A stretch of DNA of 64,000 nt. Origin: Afipia sp. GTDB taxonomy: Bacteria > Pseudomonadota > Alphaproteobacteria > Rhizobiales > Xanthobacteraceae. The stretch covers positions 940,950 through 1,004,949 of the forward strand of contig JAFKER010000005.1 of the NCBI GenBank assembly GCA_017308595.1, written 5' to 3'. The notes under the pieces were generated by a model, which did not search any database, had not been told where the DNA came from, and saw only the letters and a program-made list of their open reading frames with translations. The translations under genes were made by a program, and so were the position numbers. Below, piece by piece: positions 26,640 through 35,105 of the stretch; position 1 is the stretch's first letter; the number at the start of each line of letters is the position of its first letter.

Positions 26640-26720
26640 ATGGCCTGGAAGACCCCAAAGATCGTCGAAGTGCCGGTCGGCATGGAAATCAACATGTATG
26701 CCTGCGCGGTGCGGAAATAG
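26640..26720 (+). CDS. pqqA: PQQ precursor peptide PqqA
   Basis: A 26-residue peptide starting MAWKTPKIVEVPVG and containing EINMY, so the glutamate and tyrosine that become PQQ are Glu16 and Tyr20, in the required E-x3-Y spacing. AAGGAG lies 7 nt upstream of the ATG. PqqA is bound by PqqD and crosslinked by PqqE. The gene is too short for ordinary gene finding. A long hairpin separates it from pqqB. Confidence 0.95.
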   Translation: MAWKTPKIVEVPVGMEINMYACAVRK

Positions 26721-26759
26721 CTCGCATAGTGCTAACGGACGCGCAGTAAGGCGCTCGGT

Positions 26760-26801
26760 TTGCGTCGGCAATTCCTCGAATGAAGAGGATTGCCAACGCA
26801 A
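26760..26801 (+). other. Hairpin between pqqA and pqqB
   Basis: TTGCGTCGGCAATTCCTC (26760-26777) pairs with GAGGATTGCCAACGCAA (26785-26801) with one mismatch and one bulged T, around a 7-nt loop. No T-run follows. It would stabilise or attenuate the transcript so that the peptide gene pqqA is made in excess over the enzymes. Confidence 0.7.
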
Positions 26802-26869
26802 GGCCGGATGATTGTGCGTGTGAATTGATTCATAAGAGGCCTCAAGGCTCGAAGTGAGAGCGAAGTCTT

Positions 26870-27796
26870 ATGCGCGTCGTCGTTCTTGGGGCAGCGGCGG
26901 GCGGTGGTGTTCCTCAATGGAACTGCAATTGCCCGATCTGTCGGACCGCGCGGGATGAGCTGCCGGAGTTACGCGCGACGCAGGCCTCGATCGCGGTCAG
27001 CGCCGACGGGAATGACTGGTTTTTGGTGAACGCATCGCCCGATCTGCGGCAGCAGGTGATCGGGACTCCCCAGCTTCACCCTAAAGCCGATCAGCTTCGA
27101 CATAGCCCGATTGCCGGGGTCATTCTGACCAATGGCGAGGTTGATGCCGTCGCGGGATTGTTATCCCTGCGCGAAGGCTGGTCATTTTCGATTTATGCGC
27201 ATCAGCGGGTCCTCGATATTCTAAAGTCCAACAGCATCTTCAATGTGCTGGATGAAAAGCGGGTCCGGCGCGAACCGATTGAATTTGGCCGCCCGTTTGA
27301 ACCCAAGCTCGCGGACGGTACGCCGTCTGGACTTGAGCTGCTTCCGTTCGCTGTTCCCGGCAAGCGGGCGTGGTATCTGGAGAATGAGACCGATGCCGGA
27401 CCCGGAGACGAATCCGGCGATACGCTCGGTTTACGGATTGCCGACAAGCGTAGCGGAGAACATCTCTATTTTCTTGCCGCCTGTGCGGCATTCACGCCGG
27501 ACCTCAGGCAGCGCCTTCAGGGCGCGCCATTGGTTTTCTTCGACGGGACTTTGTGGCGGGATGACGAACTGATCGCCGCAGGTCTCGGAACCAAAACAGG
27601 ACAGCGCATGGGGCACATGGCGATGTCAGGCCCGGATGGTGCGATGGCCGCGCTTGCTGACCTCGGCATTGGCCGGAAAATCTTTCTGCACATCAACAAC
27701 TCGAATCCGGTCCTTCTTCCGGATTCCGAGGAGCGTCATGCCGCCGAACGCGCGGGCTGGCAAATTCCCTTTGATGGAATGGAGATCACCATTTGA
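26870..27796 (+). CDS. pqqB: PQQ biosynthesis protein PqqB
   Basis: PqqB (308 residues) is a metallo-beta-lactamase-fold oxygenase thought to hydroxylate the tyrosine part of the PQQ intermediate. The family zinc-binding PQWNCNCPICRTAR is at residues about 16-29. VVVLGAAAGGGVPQWN forms the N-terminus. It overlaps pqqC by 4 bp. There is 149 bp, with a hairpin, between pqqA and this gene. Confidence 0.95.
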   Translation: MRVVVLGAAAGGGVPQWNCNCPICRTARDELPELRATQASIAVSADGNDWFLVNASPDLRQQVIGTPQLHPKADQLRHSPIAGVILTNGEVDAVAGLLSLREGWSFSIYAHQRVLDILKSNSIFNVLDEKRVRREPIEFGRPFEPKLADGTPSGLELLPFAVPGKRAWYLENETDAGPGDESGDTLGLRIADKRSGEHLYFLAACAAFTPDLRQRLQGAPLVFFDGTLWRDDELIAAGLGTKTGQRMGHMAMSGPDGAMAALADLGIGRKIFLHINNSNPVLLPDSEERHAAERAGWQIPFDGMEITI

Positions 27797-28557
27797 TCGC
27801 CACAAGTGTCTTTGCGTTGAAAAAGGGGACGCCGCTCGGCAGCGCAGCTGAACTCGAAATCGCGCTGCGGGACATCGGTGCGACGCGCTATCATAACCTG
27901 CATCCGTTTCATAAGCTGCTGCACGGCGGCAAGCTCAACAAGGGACAAGTGCAGGCTTGGGCACTGAACCGCTACTATTACCAGAGCTCTATACCCATCA
28001 AGGATGCGGTGGTGATCTCGCGGTTTCGCGATCGTGGCATCCGGCTTGAATGGCGGCACCGGATCGAAGATCACGACGGAAATATAGGGACGGAAGGTGG
28101 CATCGAGCGTTGGCTCAAGCTCACAGAAGGGCTCGGTCTTGACAGTTCTTATGTGGAATCCGCCGAAGGAATTCTTCCGGCGACACGTTTCGCAGTCGAC
28201 GCGTACGTTCATTTTGTCCGCGACCGGACACCGCTCGAAGCCATCGCGTCATCGCTGACCGAGTTATTTGCGCCGAATCTGCACGAGGAACGCATCTCGG
28301 GGATGCTGGCGCACTACGATTTTATCAATCCGAACATCATGAGTTATTTCAAGCGCCGGCTGGAACAGGCCCCGCGTGATGCAAATTTCGCTCTCGAGTT
28401 CGTCAAGAAGCATGCGAAGACCGCGGAAGAGCGCGAAGCCGTTTGCAATGCGCTGATCTTCAAGACCAACGTGCTCTGGGTTCAACTCGATGCACTGTAT
28501 CATGCCTATGTCGAAGGCCATATTCCGCCGGGTGCTTTTGTGCCGGAGAAGGGCTGA
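27793..28557 (+). CDS. pqqC: Pyrroloquinoline-quinone synthase PqqC
   Basis: PqqC (254 residues) is the cofactorless oxidase of the TENA/heme-oxygenase-like fold that carries out the final ring closure and eight-electron oxidation to PQQ. Typical segments are YHNLHPFHKLLHGG, NRYYYQSSIPIKDA and the RRLEQAPRDANFAL region. The start is at ATT/ATG overlap with pqqB (4 bp), within which the TTG at 27793 is used; the N-terminal residues before YHNLHPF are somewhat longer than in E. coli-type proteins. Confidence 0.94.
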   Translation: MIATSVFALKKGTPLGSAAELEIALRDIGATRYHNLHPFHKLLHGGKLNKGQVQAWALNRYYYQSSIPIKDAVVISRFRDRGIRLEWRHRIEDHDGNIGTEGGIERWLKLTEGLGLDSSYVESAEGILPATRFAVDAYVHFVRDRTPLEAIASSLTELFAPNLHEERISGMLAHYDFINPNIMSYFKRRLEQAPRDANFALEFVKKHAKTAEEREAVCNALIFKTNVLWVQLDALYHAYVEGHIPPGAFVPEKG

Positions 28558-28871
28558 TGGCATTGCGAAGCCGCCGGATCGACATAACTGAACAGAGCCG
28601 CCCGGTACTGGCGCGGCATGCGAAGCTGAAATTCGATGAATCGCGGCAGGCCTGGGTCATCCTTGTGCCGGAGAAGGTGCTTGCACCGGATGAGATTGCC
28701 GTGGAGATTTTGCAGCTCTGCGACGGCGTCCGGAATGTCGACCAGATCATCGACGTTCTGGCGGCGAAATATGCTGCCGATCGTGCTATGATCGGCGCGG
28801 ACGTGATTGCCATGCTGCGTGACCTTGCGGATAAGGGATTTCTTGCGGAGGCACAGGACACCAAACCATGA
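28557..28871 (+). CDS. pqqD: PQQ peptide chaperone PqqD
   Basis: From ATG 28557, which overlaps the pqqC stop (TGATG), the protein has 104 residues. PqqD is the RiPP-recognition element that binds PqqA and presents it to PqqE. The family pattern is seen in PVLARHAKLKFDE, WVILVPEKVL and the ILQLCDGVRNVDQII helix. It overlaps pqqE by 4 bp. In some bacteria pqqC and pqqD are fused; here they are separate. Confidence 0.93.
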   Translation: MALRSRRIDITEQSRPVLARHAKLKFDESRQAWVILVPEKVLAPDEIAVEILQLCDGVRNVDQIIDVLAAKYAADRAMIGADVIAMLRDLADKGFLAEAQDTKP

Positions 28872-30070
28872 GTCCGACGCTGACCGATGCTTCCGGAGCT
28901 CACGCCGATCCAACTGATGGATTGTCGGTGTTGGAACAGCGTAAGTCGCAGGCGGCGACATTTGGCATTCCGTTGGCCGTTCTTGCGGAACTGACGCATC
29001 GTTGTCCGCTGCAATGTCCTTACTGTTCGAATCCGCTGGAGCTGGAGCGTAATAATGCAGAGCTGACCACCGGCGAGTGGAAGCGCGTGTTAAGCGAGCT
29101 TGCCGAAATCGGCGTTCTTCAAATTCATTTCTCTGGCGGAGAGCCCACGGCGCGGAAAGACCTCGCAGAATTGATACGGCACGCAACGGATGTTGGGCTG
29201 TATACCAATCTCATCACATCCGCCGTGCTGCTGACCAAGGAAAAACTGATCGCTTTAGTCGATGCGGGTCTTTGCCATATCCAGATAAGCTTCCAAGGCA
29301 GTGAGCAGGGAATCGCCGATCGCGTCGCCGGGCTGAAGGACGCCCACGCGAAGAAAATCGAAGCGGCGGGTTGGGCGCGTGAACTTGGGTTGCCACTGAC
29401 GGTGAATGCGGTGATGCATCGTCAGAACTTGTCTCAGCTTCCCGATATTATTCAGATGGCGGTGGATCTCGATGCCGATCGGCTCGAAGTTGCGAATGTG
29501 CAGTATTACGGCTGGGCACTGAAAAATCGGGCAGCATTAATGCCGACGATGGAGCAGATCGAGCAAACGTCTGGTATCGTCGAAGAAGCCGAAGGCCGGT
29601 TGAAGGGCATTCTGGCCATCGATTATGTGGTTCCAGATTACTACGCCCTTCGCCCGAAGAAATGCATGGGCGGGTGGGGGAGGCAGTTCTTTAACATCTC
29701 ACCGTCCGGAAAAATTCTGCCATGCCATGCGGCCGAAACCATCACAGGCCTGGTGTTCGAGTCCGTGAGGGATCATCCGATCGCGTGGATCTGGCAGAAT
29801 TCGGAAGCGTTCAACCGCTACCGCGGCACGGGCTGGATGCCGCAGCCCTGTCAAAGTTGCGAATTCAGGGAAGTCGATTACGGCGGCTGCCGTTGTCAGG
29901 CCTTCGCCCTGACCGGAAACGCAGCAAATACCGATCCTGCCTGCGCGCTGTCCCCGCTACATGAGCAGATATTCAAGACCGCCACGATTGAATCGGCTGG
30001 TGACACGCGCCTATTCATCTATCGTAATTTTGCCGGTGGCACGCTCGAGACTGACGTGCATGGGACCTGA
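28868..30070 (+). CDS. pqqE: Radical SAM PqqA peptide cyclase PqqE
   Basis: The 400-residue enzyme crosslinks Glu16 and Tyr20 of PqqA. The radical SAM motif is C-x3-C-x2-C at Cys46, Cys50 and Cys53 (HRCPLQCPYC). The C-terminal SPASM region has further cysteines for auxiliary clusters, including KKCMGGWG, LPCHAAE and PCQSCEF with GGCRCQAF. The ATG overlaps pqqD, and the end overlaps the next gene by 11 bp. Confidence 0.95.
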   Translation: MSPTLTDASGAHADPTDGLSVLEQRKSQAATFGIPLAVLAELTHRCPLQCPYCSNPLELERNNAELTTGEWKRVLSELAEIGVLQIHFSGGEPTARKDLAELIRHATDVGLYTNLITSAVLLTKEKLIALVDAGLCHIQISFQGSEQGIADRVAGLKDAHAKKIEAAGWARELGLPLTVNAVMHRQNLSQLPDIIQMAVDLDADRLEVANVQYYGWALKNRAALMPTMEQIEQTSGIVEEAEGRLKGILAIDYVVPDYYALRPKKCMGGWGRQFFNISPSGKILPCHAAETITGLVFESVRDHPIAWIWQNSEAFNRYRGTGWMPQPCQSCEFREVDYGGCRCQAFALTGNAANTDPACALSPLHEQIFKTATIESAGDTRLFIYRNFAGGTLETDVHGT

Positions 30071-31043
30071 CACCGCCGACGTTGCAACACCGGAGCAGCG
30101 CGCCGCCCGGTTTGCGCCACTCTCTGTCAGGTACATGAACGTGGGCGACGGCCACGAGATATATGTCGAAACCGTGGGCCGCGCGGGCGGTCTTCCCGCG
30201 GTTTACCTGCATGGCGGCCCCGGCAGCGGCTGCCAGCCTGATCACCGGCGATTGTTCGACCCGTCGCGACTTCATGCGGTGCTGTTCGATCAACGCGGCG
30301 CGGGGAGGAGCCGGCCAAAGGGATTGCGTGAGGCAAATACGTTGCCGCATCTTATCGCGGATATGGAATCCATTCGCGAAAGTCTCGGGTTCGATAAATG
30401 GCTCGTTGTTGGCGGCTCGTGGGGCGCGACGCTTGCGCTGGCCTACGCGCAGGCGCATCCCGAACGAGTCAGCGGAATTGTGCTTCGGGCAACCTTTCTC
30501 GGAACGCGCGCAGAACTGGAAGGCGCCTTCCTTGAAAACCTTCCCCGGTTCTATCCCGAGCTCAATGATGATTTTCTCGGACTGCTTTCGCCGCCGGAGC
30601 GCGTTCAGCCGCTCGATGCGTATTGGCAGCGGATTCTGGATCTTGATCCGGCAATTCACGGCCCTGCGTCGCGCGCCTGGCATGACGCTGAGCGCATCCT
30701 GTCTGAGCACAAGCCATCCAAAACTCGGCTCGACCTTGCTGCGGTGAACAATGATGCGCGGGGCCTTCCGTCCACACCGTTCATGGAAGCCCATTACTTC
30801 CGGAACGGTTGCTTTATGAACCCCGGCCAAATTTTGGAAAATGCGAAGAAACTCTCAGGAATTCGCGGCGTGGTCGTGCAAGGTCGATATGATCTGCTTT
30901 GTCCGCCCTCAACGGCGCATGCCTTACTGACGAGATGGCCGGATGCAAGACTGCGGATGGTCGAAACCGCAGGCCATTCGCTTTACGATCCTGGTGTCCG
31001 AGAAGCGGTCGTTGCGGCTATTGAGGACGTTTCTCGCGTATGA
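30060..31043 (+). CDS. pip: Prolyl aminopeptidase-like S33 hydrolase
   Basis: From ATG 30060 the protein has 327 residues, close to proline iminopeptidases (about 310-330). It shows HGGPG (residues 51-55), a nucleophile in GGSWG with Ser120, a GRYDLLCPP segment holding the acid residue and ETAGHSLYDPG with the catalytic His. No signal peptide is evident, so it should be cytoplasmic. Family enzymes release N-terminal proline from peptides. It overlaps pqqE by 11 bp, so it is co-translated with the PQQ operon and may help degrade or trim PqqA, but that is inference. Confidence 0.87.
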   Translation: MGPDTADVATPEQRAARFAPLSVRYMNVGDGHEIYVETVGRAGGLPAVYLHGGPGSGCQPDHRRLFDPSRLHAVLFDQRGAGRSRPKGLREANTLPHLIADMESIRESLGFDKWLVVGGSWGATLALAYAQAHPERVSGIVLRATFLGTRAELEGAFLENLPRFYPELNDDFLGLLSPPERVQPLDAYWQRILDLDPAIHGPASRAWHDAERILSEHKPSKTRLDLAAVNNDARGLPSTPFMEAHYFRNGCFMNPGQILENAKKLSGIRGVVVQGRYDLLCPPSTAHALLTRWPDARLRMVETAGHSLYDPGVREAVVAAIEDVSRV

Positions 31044-31085
31044 AGGGGACGATGTCCGCATGCGTTGAAGCGGTTTGCCGCAAGC

Positions 31086-31424
31086 TCAGTTCGGCAGCGT
31101 AACCCCGACTGTCAGCCCGGAATACCATGCGGCGAGGTCGGCGATGTCCGCATCCGACAAAGGTTTGGCCACCACATTCATGGTCTCGTCTTTGCGTTCC
31201 TCGGAGCGGAAGGCCTTGATCTGCTTTTCCAGATACATTGCAGGAGATCCGGCGATATTGGGTGCCATGGGCATCTTGGAGATGCCGTCAATGCCGTGAC
31301 AGGCCGCACACATCTGCGCCTTCTTGCGTCCCGCTTTGGCGTCGGCCGCCTGAGCACTGGCGGGGATAAGCAGACTTAGTATGGATAGAGCAGCAAAAAT
31401 ACGCGCGATCATCTTCTTGTCCAT
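31086..31424 (-). CDS. Small periplasmic c-type cytochrome
   Basis: A 112-residue protein with a signal peptide (MDKKMIARIF, hydrophobic core, cleavage likely after AQA near residue 26) and a single haem c site CAACH near residue 39. A methionine in the KDETMNVVA segment is the likely sixth ligand. This is a class I cytochrome c of the c553/cytochrome cL-like small type. It lies downstream of the PQQ-type dehydrogenase gene in the same orientation and is a plausible electron acceptor for it. Confidence 0.88.
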   Translation of the reverse strand: MDKKMIARIFAALSILSLLIPASAQAADAKAGRKKAQMCAACHGIDGISKMPMAPNIAGSPAMYLEKQIKAFRSEERKDETMNVVAKPLSDADIADLAAWYSGLTVGVTLPN

Positions 31425-31450
31425 TTCAGCTTATCACGCGGAAACATCAC

Positions 31451-31484
31451 TCACCGCGAACAGGCGATGACCTGTTCGCGGTGA
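31451..31484 (-). other. Hairpin between the dehydrogenase and cytochrome genes
   Basis: TCACCGCGAACAGG (31451-31464) and CCTGTTCGCGGTGA (31471-31484) form a perfect 14-bp stem with a 6-nt loop. Transcribed from the minus strand it lies 16 bp after the dehydrogenase stop and before the cytochrome gene. No T-run follows in that direction, which suggests mRNA processing or attenuation rather than complete termination. Confidence 0.65.
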
Positions 31485-31499
31485 TAGTCATATAAGCGT

Positions 31500-32777
31500 T
31501 TATTTGTCGTCGTAAGTGATGCGATACAGGGCTCCAGCGAGATCGTCGGAAACCAGCATCGATCCATCACGTAATGTCGCAACGTCAACCGGACGCCCGG
31601 TATATTCGCCGTCTGCCGTCAGCCAGCCGGATGCAAAGACTTCAGTCTTGTCCGCGCTGCCGTCGGGCTTGAGCGAGGTGAACATAATACGTGCGCCGAT
31701 CGGGTCCGTGCGATTCCACGACCCGTGCTGCGCGGAGAAGATGCCGCCGCGATACTTCGCCGGAAATGATTTTCCATTGTAGAAGATCATGCCGAGGTCG
31801 GCCGCATGGGCATCCATTTCGACTTCAGGATAAATGACATTTGCGGGCGGAGTATCGGCCTTGTACTCGACAGTCCTGACCTTGCCGCCACCAAAGTAGG
31901 GGAAGCCGAAATTTTGGCCGATCTGGGTCGCGCGGTTCAACTCGCCAGGTGGGATGTTGTCCCCCATGCCGTCGACCTGATTGTCGGTGAACCAGAGCTG
32001 ATTGTTCTTCGGATTGAAGTCCATGCCGACCGAGTTTCGAATGCCGGTCGCATAAACTTCGCGATTCTTGCCATCCTGATCGATCCGGATGATCCCGCCA
32101 ATGCCGTGCTTTGTGAAACCGTCCATTTTACTTTTCGCAGGCACATTGAAGGGCTGTCCCAGCGTAATGTAAATTTTGTTATCGGCTCCGACGCGGCAGA
32201 CGCGTGCCGTGTGATTGAAGCTTTCGTCCTCCTTCGGGATTAGCTCGCCTTGGGGAACGACAACAGCGACAGCGATGTCTGGGCTTTCATAGAAAAATTC
32301 GGCGGCTGGAAAATTCAGAACACGATTCTGTTCGGCGACAAATAAGAAGCCGTCCTTGGAAAAGCAGACTCCATTTGGAATTGTGAAATTCACCGAAGGC
32401 GCAAATTCCTTTACTTCCTCTGCAAACCCGGCCTTGCCACGGTCGGTGACGGCATAGACCTTGCTCTTGCGCGTGCCAACGAATGTCACGACACCCTGCG
32501 GCCCGACGGCGATGTGCCGCGCATCGGGCACGAGCGCGTACAGGCTGATCTTGAAGCCGGGTGGCAGCTTGATCTTGGCGAGATTCGCCTTGATCGCATC
32601 GACCTTGCGGCCGGTCTGAGGCACGGTTGGGATCTCAGTGATGCCGGTTTTTTGGAAGTTGCCGAGCTTGTCGAGATTGTTGTTCTGCGTTTGGGCGGGG
32701 GCAGAGATCGTCGATACGCTGAGGACCGCTGCGATGGCGGCTGAAGCAAGAGCATATTGTCTGAAAGCGTAAAACAT
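31500..32777 (-). CDS. Sorbosone/aldose dehydrogenase-like beta-propeller, probably PQQ-dependent
   Basis: This secreted 425-residue protein has a signal peptide (cleavage near APA, residue 28) and the six-bladed beta-propeller pattern of soluble glucose/L-sorbosone dehydrogenases: GIRNSVGMDFNP, LWFTDNQVDGMGDNIPPGELN, IFSAQHGSWNR and RPVDVATLRDGSMLVSDD. Family members use PQQ in the periplasm to oxidise sugars or aldehydes. The substrate cannot be read from sequence. It lies convergent to the pqq genes and upstream of a cytochrome c gene, which supports a PQQ-enzyme assignment. Confidence 0.85.
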   Translation of the reverse strand: MFYAFRQYALASAAIAAVLSVSTISAPAQTQNNNLDKLGNFQKTGITEIPTVPQTGRKVDAIKANLAKIKLPPGFKISLYALVPDARHIAVGPQGVVTFVGTRKSKVYAVTDRGKAGFAEEVKEFAPSVNFTIPNGVCFSKDGFLFVAEQNRVLNFPAAEFFYESPDIAVAVVVPQGELIPKEDESFNHTARVCRVGADNKIYITLGQPFNVPAKSKMDGFTKHGIGGIIRIDQDGKNREVYATGIRNSVGMDFNPKNNQLWFTDNQVDGMGDNIPPGELNRATQIGQNFGFPYFGGGKVRTVEYKADTPPANVIYPEVEMDAHAADLGMIFYNGKSFPAKYRGGIFSAQHGSWNRTDPIGARIMFTSLKPDGSADKTEVFASGWLTADGEYTGRPVDVATLRDGSMLVSDDLAGALYRITYDDK

Positions 32778-32941
32778 GAATTATCCTCCCGGTCGGGTTC
32801 ATTTTTAGCGTTTTACGGGTGGGAGCCTATCGCAGCGTTGCCGATGCGCAAGGTAGTGCGCATCAGAATTCATTCTGGCGGCGCAACATCAGCCTGCGAC
32901 ATTATCGCGCGATTGTGATTTGTAACGAACGCACGACGTTG

Positions 32942-32961
32942 GCCGCTCTCGGAAGAGCGGC
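32942..32961 (-). other. Hairpin downstream of arsC
   Basis: GCCGCTCT (32942-32949) and AGAGCGGC (32954-32961) form a perfect 8-bp G/C-rich stem with a 4-nt loop, starting a few bases after the arsC stop on the minus strand. It is terminator-like in position, but no T-run follows in that direction. Confidence 0.5.
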
Positions 32962-32965
32962 TTGA

Positions 32966-33373
32966 TTAAAGCTGTGCGTTTCCCACGACTTCGCCGTCTT
33001 CTTTGACGAAAGAGGCGACAGGATTCTCCAGCAATCCGAGAACGAGCTCAGAGGGACGGCAAAGGCGAACGCCTTTTGATGTTTCGACGATCGGCCGGTT
33101 CATGAGAATGGGATGCGAAATCATCGCATCGATCAACTGATCATCGCTGAGAGCTGAGCTGCCCAAGCCGAGACTGGAAAAGATCGCTTCCTTTTCACGC
33201 AGCAGTGCGCGCACCGGAATGTTCATGGACTGGATCAATGAAACCAGCCGGTCGCGGGACGGCGGAGTAGTGAGATAGTCGATGATGGTTGGCTCTTCAC
33301 CGCTTTGCCGGATCATCGCAAGCGTGTTGCGAGAGGTTCCGCAGGCTGGATTATGATAGATGGTGACATTCAT
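32966..33373 (-). CDS. arsC: ArsC-family arsenate reductase (glutaredoxin type)
   Basis: A 135-residue thioredoxin-fold protein with the catalytic cysteine at residue 11 (HNPACGTSRNT). The oxyanion-binding arginines of E. coli ArsC have counterparts in IPVRALLREK, NRPIV and RLCRPSE. It would reduce arsenate to arsenite with glutathione and glutaredoxin. No arsenite pump or ArsR gene is nearby; instead the start overlaps the end of the otnC-like gene as ATGA, an unusual coupling. Confidence 0.88.
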   Translation of the reverse strand: MNVTIYHNPACGTSRNTLAMIRQSGEEPTIIDYLTTPPSRDRLVSLIQSMNIPVRALLREKEAIFSSLGLGSSALSDDQLIDAMISHPILMNRPIVETSKGVRLCRPSELVLGLLENPVASFVKEDGEVVGNAQL

Positions 33374-34026
33374 GGCGACGTATCCGATTTCGATGGACCA
33401 AATGTAACGGATAGGTCGTTGACCTGCTCGGAGGTTAGCACGCGCGGATTCATGCTGCGGGTCATCAGATAGAGTTTTGCGGTCTCTTCAAGTTCTTCCG
33501 TAGCAAAAACGGCTGCTTCAAGCGTATCCCCGGCAACCACTGGCCCATGATTTGACAGCAGGACACACGAATAGTGTCCACCGAGACCCCGGATAGCGTC
33601 TCCCACGGCTGCATCACCCGGACGGTAGTAAGGCAGCAGCGCTGTCTGGCCACAGCGCATGATATAATAAGGCGTCAAGGGCGGGAGGGCGGATTTGGGA
33701 TCAATCTCGGGCAGCATCGAAACGGCGACACAGTGAGCGCAGTGAAGATGCACCACCGCCCGTGCGCTACGCCGCGTTTCATAGAGTGCGGCGTGCAGAG
33801 GTATTTCCTTCGTCGGCGCATCCCCCGACATAACGCGCCCCGATCCGCTCAGCCGTGACAGGCGGGCGGGGTCGAGGAAGCCCAGTGACGCGTTGGTCGG
33901 CGTGACCAGCCAGCCGCCGTCGTCAAGGCGGACGCTGATGTTTCCCGATGATCCGGGAGTCAGGCCCCGCTCAAACAGGGAGCGGCCGAACTGGCAGATT
34001 TGGTCGCGAATCCGTGTTTCCGTCAT
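33370..34026 (-). CDS. otnC: Class II aldolase family, 3-oxo-tetronate 4-phosphate decarboxylase (OtnC-like)
   Basis: From ATG 34026 the protein has 218 residues and the class II aldolase/adducin fold: GLTPGSSGNISVR, TKEIPLHAALY, metal-ligand HLHCAHC and SNHGPVVAG. OtnC decarboxylates 3-oxo-tetronate 4-phosphate to dihydroxyacetone phosphate. The identification relies on the divergent neighbours ltnD, otnI and otnK, which complete the C4 acid pathway; by sequence alone L-fuculose phosphate aldolase would also fit. Confidence 0.85.
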   Translation of the reverse strand: MTETRIRDQICQFGRSLFERGLTPGSSGNISVRLDDGGWLVTPTNASLGFLDPARLSRLSGSGRVMSGDAPTKEIPLHAALYETRRSARAVVHLHCAHCVAVSMLPEIDPKSALPPLTPYYIMRCGQTALLPYYRPGDAAVGDAIRGLGGHYSCVLLSNHGPVVAGDTLEAAVFATEELEETAKLYLMTRSMNPRVLTSEQVNDLSVTFGPSKSDTSP

Positions 34027-34163
34027 AGGGCCGCCTTTCCGGACGCGTTTTCCCATGGTTTGCGACGCGGCTCAAATGCCATTTTGGAACATGCTGCGAG
34101 CCATGCTACGAAGCGTGTAATCGCTCGGCGCTAACGCACGAGTACTCAACAAAATGAGGAAAC

Positions 34164-35069
34164 ATGACATCAAAGCCGTGGCGTGTCGGGGTCATTGGTC
34201 TCGGTTCGATGGGGCTGGGCATGGCGCTGTCTTTGAAACGTGCCGGATTCGATGTGACGGGCTGTGATGTGACGCCGGAAGCGGTCTCTCGTCTCGTCAG
34301 CGAAGGCGGACGCAGCGCAGCAACCCCGGCCGACGCAGCGGACGGGGCAGATGCGGTGGTTAGCGTCGTGGTGAACGCGGCCCAGACCGAAACCATCCTG
34401 TTCGGCGCCGGAGGCGTTGCCGAGACCTTGCCGAAAGGCGCGGTCTTCATATCGTCCGCGACAATGGATCCGGATGTCGCGAGGCGCTTGGCCAAGCAGC
34501 TTGAGGCAAGTGGCCGGCTCTATCTCGATGCGCCGATCAGCGGGGGCGCCCAGCGCGCGGCGCAGGGCGAACTGACCATTCTTGCCTCTGGCAGTGAAGC
34601 TGCTTTTGCCAGAGCCAGGCCCGCGCTCGATGCGATGTCAGCGAAACTCTACGAACTTGGCAACGAGCCGGGGCAGGGTGCTGCGTTCAAGATGATCAAT
34701 CAACTGCTCGCGGGTGTTCACATCGCTGCCGCCAGCGAGGCAATGGTCTTTGCCGCCAAGCAGGGGCTGGACATCGCAAAGGCGTATGAGGTGATTACGG
34801 CATCCGCCGGAAATTCATGGATGTTCGAGAACCGCATCCCGCATGTGCTGGATGGCGACTATACCCCTCGCAGCGCAGTGGATATTTTCGTCAAGGACCT
34901 AGGCATCATCCAGGATATGGCGCGAACGGCTAAATTCCCTGTGCCGGTATCGGCGGCTGCACTGCAGATGTTTCTGATGACGTCCGCCGCGGGCATGGGC
35001 CGCGATGACGATATTTCCGTGGCGCGAATGTATGCTCGCGTCACCGGCGTAAAGCTGCCGGGTGAATGA
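34164..35069 (+). CDS. ltnD: L-threonate/D-erythronate-type dehydrogenase (LtnD-like)
   Basis: A 301-residue beta-hydroxyacid dehydrogenase. The NAD-binding motif is GLGSMGLGMA at the N-terminus, the substrate signature is DAPISGGAQRAAQGE, and the catalytic lysine lies in GAAFKMINQLL. LtnD oxidises L-threonate to 2-oxo-tetronate. The neighbours otnI and otnK support this over 3-hydroxyisobutyrate dehydrogenase, of which the window has a separate copy at 61630. GAGGAAAC precedes the ATG. Confidence 0.85.
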   Translation: MTSKPWRVGVIGLGSMGLGMALSLKRAGFDVTGCDVTPEAVSRLVSEGGRSAATPADAADGADAVVSVVVNAAQTETILFGAGGVAETLPKGAVFISSATMDPDVARRLAKQLEASGRLYLDAPISGGAQRAAQGELTILASGSEAAFARARPALDAMSAKLYELGNEPGQGAAFKMINQLLAGVHIAAASEAMVFAAKQGLDIAKAYEVITASAGNSWMFENRIPHVLDGDYTPRSAVDIFVKDLGIIQDMARTAKFPVPVSAAALQMFLMTSAAGMGRDDDISVARMYARVTGVKLPGE

Positions 35070-35105
35070 GATTTAATCGTTACAATCAAGAAACGGAAAC
35101 GCCTG

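Noticed and set aside
26241-26801. 186-codon minus-strand frame covering pqqA
   Set aside because: It conflicts with pqqA and its hairpin and reads as low-quality sequence.
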